A stretch of DNA of 31,009 nucleotides from CAYVQE01 sp964633205 (GTDB lineage: Bacteria; Myxococcota; B64-G9). The position numbers and the translations under genes were made by a program. The DNA lies in NCBI GenBank assembly GCA_964633205.1, contig CAZWFN010000064.1, positions 1 through 31,009 of the forward strand. The letters are read 5' to 3'. Shown here in pieces: positions 30,673-31,009 of this stretch; positions within the stretch are counted from its first letter, which is position 1; every line of letters begins with the position of its first letter. The notes under the pieces are model-generated. The model was not told the origin of the DNA and searched no databases. It saw nothing but the letters and a program-made list of their open reading frames with translations.

Positions 30673-31009
30673 ACCCGCCCCCCGCCCCCCTGGCCGATAT
30701 CCGCATCCTGGATCTGAGCCGCAACCTGCCCGGTCCGCTGGCCAGCACCATGCTGGGCGATCTGGGCGCAACACCGGTTGGCATGCCGGTGCCGGCCATC
30801 CCCGAGGCATTGTCGAAGGGCGTGATCGACGCCGCCGTCATCCCGTGGGAGGTGACGTCGGCGCTGAAGGTGCCGGAACTGGTTGAAAACCACACCACCT
30901 TCGGCGGCGAGGCGCTCTATACCACGGCCTTTGTCATGGCCATGAACGAGGCCAAGTACGAAAGCCTGCCGGACGAGGACAAGGCCGCCGTGCCCAAGAA
31001 GATCGTCAA
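30669..31009 (+). CDS. CaiB/BaiF CoA-transferase N-terminus joined in frame to a TRAP DctP fragment, cut by window end
   Basis: The frame starts at ATG 30669, overlapping the previous stop as ATGA. Its first 34 residues (DIRILDLSRNLPGPLASTML, then GDLGA) are the start of a class III (CaiB/BaiF) CoA-transferase. From about 30771 the sequence becomes ATPVGMPVPAIPEALSKG, IPWEVTSALK, LYTTAFVMAMNEAKY and SLPDEDKAAV, which is the middle of a DctP-type TRAP solute-binding protein. No natural protein joins these. The switch occurs at LGA, which both families share, and base use changes there. An assembly chimera is the most likely explanation. The frame is open to the window end. Confidence 0.75.
   Translation, partial: MNPPPAPLADIRILDLSRNLPGPLASTMLGDLGATPVGMPVPAIPEALSKGVIDAAVIPWEVTSALKVPELVENHTTFGGEALYTTAFVMAMNEAKYESLPDEDKAAVPKKIV
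30762..30780. other. Probable chimeric junction
   Basis: The CaiB-like sequence up to GATCTGGGCGCA is followed directly by DctP-like sequence starting CACCGGTTGG. Both families have Leu-Gly-Ala here, so a short shared k-mer could have linked two unrelated genomes. Confidence 0.6.

Overview
The window is about 31 kb of very GC-rich bacterial DNA. It carries many exported lipoproteins, a cysteine-rich SDADC-repeat protein, choice-of-anchor D repeats, an LPP20-type lipoprotein, a PilZ protein and a hybrid histidine kinase. This mix suggests a deltaproteobacterial or Myxococcota-like organism, probably assembled from a metagenome because the right edge looks chimeric. The assignment is inferred from gene content; no marker gene fixes it.

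Layout. 1-1350 (+): a ferric-reductase-like flavocytochrome cut by the left edge, closed by a bidirectional terminator. 1422-7302 (-): cytochrome P460, a SlyD-type prolyl isomerase behind a sigma54-like promoter, an anchor-D/PKD surface protein, and an alpha/beta hydrolase, membrane protein and M24 aminopeptidase operon. 7392-7516 is a long imperfect inverted repeat. 7569-12630 holds four exported proteins on both strands: an EGF-like lipoprotein, the Cys-rich repeat lipoprotein, a TPR protein and an alpha/alpha-barrel-like protein. 12783-12866 is tRNA-Leu(CAG) with its promoter and terminator, followed by an outer-membrane barrel gene with a one-base frameshift in a G run. 13935-17727 (+): hybrid histidine kinase, small acidic protein, DUF819 membrane protein, PAS/Cys4 protein.

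17788-18579 (-) is the main discovery. It is a periplasmic methionine sulfoxide reductase A whose catalytic cysteine codon is an in-frame TGA, followed by a perfect hairpin at the position expected of a bacterial SECIS element. Read through as selenocysteine it gives a 263-residue protein with a signal peptide and no cysteine at all. Conventional gene calling would split it into an N-terminal fragment and an MsrA lacking its active site.

18691-25385: a CHAP-like cysteine peptidase overlapping a membrane protein gene by 284 bp, a truncated SUMF1/FGE-like remnant, a small lipoprotein, a TlpA-like thioredoxin, hisS, a CapA-family lipoprotein and a DUF3109-like Cys-cluster protein. 25586-28539 (+): acyl-CoA dehydrogenase plus long-chain acyl-CoA ligase, a fatty-acid activation and oxidation pair. 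28681-31009 (+): a PilZ protein with a palindromic operator, GC-rich repeats, an LPP20-like lipoprotein, and a CaiB/BaiF start that switches in frame into a TRAP DctP sequence, probably an assembly chimera.

Two start styles coexist. Many genes have a clear Shine-Dalgarno site. Several genes for exported proteins instead have a -10 hexamer 6-8 bp before the start codon and no Shine-Dalgarno, as expected of leaderless mRNAs.
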